In this document: one piece after another, positions 52,001 through 58,000 of the stretch | Position numbering within the stretch: the stretch's first letter is position 1 | Layout of the letters: every line of letters starts with the position of its first letter | NCBI GenBank assembly: GCA_964016985.1 | Contig: OZ024821.1 | Location: 126,630,075-126,694,074, forward strand | From: Anodontia alba | Lineage: Eukaryota > Mollusca > Bivalvia > Lucinida > Lucinidae | Direction: 5' to 3' | Length of the DNA stretch: 64,000 nt | Program-made: the position numbers and the translations under genes | Notes under the pieces: model-generated | What the model was told of the DNA's origin: nothing | Database searches by the model: none | What the model saw: the letters and a program-made list of their open reading frames with translations, nothing else

Positions 52001-55000
52001 TTAGATCAGTAAATAACATCAGTAAAAGTATCTGTTTGGAACATCATGTATATCTACGACTTTCAGGAGTAATAGCTGTTAAAAAAAAACATTTCCAAAA
52101 TGTTTAATTTAAATTTTCTGTGGTCCTGACCTGAAATGATGGGTGAAATGCAGGTTTTATGTAAAACTCTACATCAGTGTCTAATAATCAGTCTAAATAT
52201 TAACTTAATACAAGCCATTAAGGAGCACTTCAGTAAACAGTGAACAAAAATGCTAACTTGCTTAATATAAAATATCTTTGCAGGTCACTAAGTAAGGCAT
52301 AGGTGGTACTGTGTAAGACCAGTATTTTACATCAGTCCAACTATCAATTCAATCTGTTGTAATATAAGGTTGAAAAGTGTGTACTATGCAGCACAGAGAA
52401 CTGTGGTAATGTAAGGCTGAGTTTACATTATGCAGCACAGAGAGCTATGGTAATGTAAGGTTGAAAAGTGTGTACTATGCAGTACAGAGAACTGTGGTAA
52501 TATAAGGTTGAAAAGAGTATACTACGCAGCACAGAGAACTGTGATACTGTGGTAATGTAAGGTTGAAAAGTGTGTACTATGCAGCACAGAGAACTGTGGT
52601 AATGTTAGGTTGAAAAGTGTACATTACGCAGCACAGACAACTGTGGTACTGTGGTAATGTAAGGTTGAAAAGTATGTACTATGCAGCACAGAGAACTGTG
52701 GTAATGTAAGATTGAAAAGTGTACACTACGCAGCACAGACAACTGTGGTAATATAAGGTTGTAAACTGTACACTACGCAATACAGACAAACTGTGGTACT
52801 GTGATAATGTAAGGTTGAAAAGTGTGTACTATGCAGCACACAGACCTGTAATAATGTAAGGTTAAAAAAAAAGACTGTACTATGCAGATTAGAGAACTGT
52901 GGTAATGTAAGGTTGAAAACTGTACATGTGGTAATCTAAGGTTGAAACATGTACACTATTCAGCACAGAGAACTGTAGTAATGTAATGTTGAGAAGTGTA
53001 TACTATGCTGCACAGTGAGCATGAGTAGTGTAAAAATTGTGCACTATGCAGTATAGAGAACTGTGGTAATGTATGGCTGAAAACTGTACACTCTGCAGCA
53101 CAGAGAATATGGTAATATAATGTTGAAAACTATACACTATGTAGCAAAGAGAACTGTGGTAATATAAGGTTGAAAACTGTACTCTATGCAGCACAGAGAA
53201 CTGTGGTAATATAAGGTTGAAAACTGTACACTATGCAGCACAGAGAACTGTTGTGATATAATGTTGAAAACTGTACACTATGCAGCACAGAGATCTGTGG
53301 TAATAGAAGGTTGAAAACTGTACACTATGCATAACAGAGAACTATGGTAATATAATGTTGAAAACTACACTATGCAGCAATTGATTGTGTTGGGGTTTAA
53401 CAACACGTCAACCCTTGTGGGTCATTTTGTGTCGTCTCCCAGAGAAAGGGAGAAAAGAGATAGAAGAGAGAGTAGAGGAGATGAAAGAGAGGGACAGGGA
53501 AGAAAGAGGAACAGGAATAAAAGTGAAGAAACAGAAGAAATAAAAACATTCCCCCTCTACCCTTACCCACTACAAGGATAGCAGGCCTTGCCCAACTGTA
53601 AGCCAATATCAGTTGGACGCCCCGGTGATGTAAGATACACAGCACCTTCGCACCACCCGACCACCCCCACACTATGCAGCAAAGAGAACTGTGGTAATAT
53701 AAGGTTGAAAACAGTAACTATGCAGCAAAGAGAACTGTGGTAATATAATGCTGAAAACAGTACACTATGCAGCATGGAGAACTGTGGTAATATAAGGTTG
53801 AAAACTGTACATTATGCAGCACACAGAACTATGTTAATATAAAGTTGAAAACTGTACACTATGCAGCACAGAGAACTGTGGTAATGTAGGGTTGAAAACT
53901 GTACACTATGCAGCACAGAGACCTGTGGTAATATAAGGTTGCAAACTGTACACTATGCAGCACAGAAAACTGTGGTAATATAAGGTTGAAAACTACATTA
54001 TGCAGCACACAGAACTATGTTAATATAAGGTTGATAACTGTACACTATGCAGCACAGAGTACTGTGGTAATATAAGGTAGAAAACTACACTATGCAGCAT
54101 AGAGAACTGTGGTAATATAAGGTTGAAAACTGTCTACTATGCAAAGAGAACTGTGGTAATGTAAGGTTGAAAACTGTACACTATGCATACAGAGAACTGT
54201 GGTAATATAAGGTTGAAAACTGTACACTATGCAGCACAGAGAACTGTGGTAATATAAGGTTGAAAACTACACTATGCAGCACAGAGAACTGTGGTAATAT
54301 AAGAACTGTGGTAATATAAGGTTGAAAACTGTACACTATCTATGCAGCACAAAGAACTGTGGTAATGTAAGGTTGAAAACTGTACACTATGCAGCACAGA
54401 GAACTGTGGCAAAGTAAAGCTGAAATGTAAGTACTTAAAGGCACAGAAAACTGTGGTAATGTAAGGTTGAAAACTGTACACTATGCAGCACAGAGAACTG
54501 TGGCAAAGTAAAGCTGAAATGTAAGTACTTAAAGGCACAGAAAACTGTGGTAATGCAAGGTTAAAAAAAGAACACTATACAGCACAGAGAACTGCTGTGG
54601 TAATGTAAGGCTGAAAAGTGTGAACTATGTAGCTTAGAGAACTGTGGTAATGTCAGGTTGTACTTACATGATGAGAAGCATTCTGTATCTCTTTGATGAC
54701 AGACTTGGAGTCGGACTTGAGGGGACAGGATATTATGACAAATCCACAGAAATCTAGGTCACATTCCACGTCATCTCTTGTCATGTTACGGACCTGAAAA
54801 TAACTGTTTTATCAGAGAATTCTGCCATATATACTGGGTTCCAGATTTCTTGCACATTCTGATGAAAATATAAGCTGTGTGATGGGAAAAGAGCCATTAT
54901 AGGATATGCAAAAAGCAATGGTTCAGGTGAGCTGCACAGTCTTGCCAGAACCTGCACTGTTCGCTCATGTAATGGCACACCAAGGCAAAACTTCAGGCAA

Positions 55001-58000
55001 AGATCTAGACATATGGCCTTGCTAAGAGACCGGGCATGTTCACTGAAAGACTGATTTGATGGAAACCCAAAGAGTCTTTTTTCCCTGTGACATGACCCTT
55101 ATATTCTTTATTTTGCCAAAAACATACATGTATGAATAAGGATGCACAATGTGAAAAAGGTCATACTAACTGTAAAGGTCCTCACCAGTCTGTACAGTCC
55201 ACTAAGGACTTGCCTAACCATAAAATATATTCTATAGTATCCTTTGATTCTGTAGGTGGGCAATAAAGGCTCTGATCTGGCCAGGCAAGAAATACTTCCA
55301 AAGGGAGTAAATTATTTCCATGTTCCAGTTAAGAGGTATCCAATATTCATGCCCCTAATGCATCCTTACTCTATCATTTGGTTCATAGTTCACAGTGACA
55401 ATTTTATAAAATCAACACAAACCTGGTGATGTGGAAGATTTCCAAGCCTTTTATGACCCAGAGCAAGTACTCTAGCTCCCCGTCTAGCCATTTCAAGATA
55501 AACTTCATCATAGTTTTCTGGAGGACTCTTGAACTACAAGATACAAGTGTTCATTAGTTTGGCAATACCTCAAAATACTCCAACACAATACTCTGACACT
55601 ACTTGAGTACCTTCAAAACAAAAAAAGAAGACCATTTGATATATGCACCAAGTACCACTCATCTACCAGTATCATTAGCGTCTGTGATGTTTGCTCCTAA
55701 AGTTTTGTATGTATTGAAGTTCTAGAGAAGATGCTTTTTTCAACCAAAAAGTATTGTTTTTCTTACTTCTCTCAGAAAACATACATTGTATATTTTAGTT
55801 TATATAAAATCAGCTTTCTGGATCACCTGTTTAAAAGTTGTAAAATGCTAAGTAGAAAAAAGGTCTCTTACTGTAGAGTAAAAAAATTACCAAATTTATC
55901 CAAAAGTAATTTAGTTCGTCTTCATCTTAAACCTAAATAACGCACTCGATAACAAGAGCCAGGCTCCAAAAATCATGCTAATGAGATTGCCTTTTATATT
56001 TTAACAAAAAAGGAGCATAGCTCTGTAAGTACAAGTCTGGCAAAAAAACAAAGTGAGAAAATTTTTAATGGTCACCCCATGCACAAGATTTTAGAACTCT
56101 TAGATTACTACACAGTTTAATACCAAAGTGACCACAATTGTATGGACAAGATTTATAAGCTATATGCTCTATCAATATGTCTCTAAAGCTAAGACATAAA
56201 ATCAGTTTATGTTTGCTCTCACTCACCATAGTTTTAAGGGTTTCTGGGGCTCCCTTCACAGTACCAATATAGTCTGTCTCCATGGAGCCTGGCGGTGTGT
56301 GACCTGCTATCACAGACATTCTCTTTAATGCACTGGAGAAGTGGAACCTGTGGAAAATCTTTAAACCATATGTTTTCTTCTTCTGTGGTACAACAGTCTC
56401 ACCTTAAAATAGGAGCATTACAAATGAGCCAATAAAGCACAAATGGACTTAAGGCGAACTCATACACTTTCAGGGGAGGCAACTTTGTCAAAATAATTTT
56501 CCAGAGTGACTGCTATAGCTCTTCCAGTACTTTCTTAAGAGGGAGGCATATTTTCATAGGAGGCAATTCTATAAACATTGTTTCGTCTCCCTTCTGAAAA
56601 GGGGTCAACTCAAAGGGGAGCAAATTCTTTGCTTTTAGAGTTTACCCCTTTTCAAAATAGGAGCGGTGTGCAGGAAAGAAAAAGAAGTTACAAAAGTTGT
56701 CTCCCTTGTAAGAAGATGATCGAAAATCTCTAGCTGTATCCATTAACCTTATGAGGTAAGGATGCAGATCCAAAAGAAGTAACTCTAACATGGAATTATT
56801 TGCCTACCTCCCCTTGAGAGTGAATTCTTTCTTTTTATAGTAGACCCCCTTTCAGAAGGGAGATAAAATAATTTAGTTACTTCCCCTGAAAGTATACTGA
56901 TCCTCCTTTAAGGAAAGAGTTTGCACAGATGCACAGGCAGGCCTGCACTGTCTCAGGGGCTTCTGGTACATGCCAATCAAGAAGGCCTCACTCACCTCAT
57001 GCACTGACCAGACATTCCTTTTTTTTACCATATACCTAATGGGACAGCTTAGGTCCTAATCAGACTGTACAAAGGCTTATATAGTCTAATTCACCATTCT
57101 TTGTTGACTTGCATTGCAGGTTCTTGTGCAAAAAATATGTGACCCTTTATAACAAATGTACAGTTAACAAAAGCAGATCAAAGCAACTTGTGGTTTGAGT
57201 GTCTCTGAGTCTAGGCTGGGAAAATGATCCTCAACTGGGACTTGAGACTCTTTCAGTTAACCCTTAACTTCCTGTTATTTAAGGAAACAGTGCAGAGCCT
57301 CATCAGGCATTGCAGAATGTGGCATCTGATCTGGGTCTGCACTGTTTGCCAATGTCCAACATGTCCCAGTCCAGGTTTTACAGATAACTCTATCGACAGC
57401 ACTCTGACTTCACAGCGACAAGAATAGTGCAGCTATAAATAACCATTACCTGGGTATTGTCTGTGCTGTTTGATTACATTGATCAATAATAGTCACGTGG
57501 AAAAATACATTATGGAAATTTGGGCGTTTGTATACTGTGGCTTGACTGTAAGCAATCAACCAAAAAGATTCTGAACATACTTTTATTATATACAAAGTAA
57601 TGAAATATAGAGAATTATTAATGAAATAAAATGCATATTTCTAAAAAAAGTTATATTTTCACTAGTGAAATTATATTTTCGATAGTGAAAATATAAAACT
57701 TATATTTTCACTCCTCTGAGCAGTGAAAAATATAAGATCTGGAACTACTTTTTTTCTTATTTACATTAATGGTCAAAGGGAAGCATGTTCAATACTTAAA
57801 TTCATGTTCAATACCTAAAATGTTTCTTGTTTTATTAAATTGAACTAAATACAGTTGATTTTATTGCTCATATCCCTTAAAAAGACGCTTTTAGGCTGAA
57901 ATATTTCGGGGACTACTTTCTTTCGGAGGTAGGTTTCCCGCTGTTATGCAGTTCTTATATGTCACCACCAAGGGACAAAACTGCGTGTCAGACTTCCCCT

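Noticed and set aside
52365..54655. CRISPR-like array of 47-bp repeats
   Set aside because: Units are head-to-tail with no unique spacers, and the DNA is from an animal genome with introns; it is a minisatellite.
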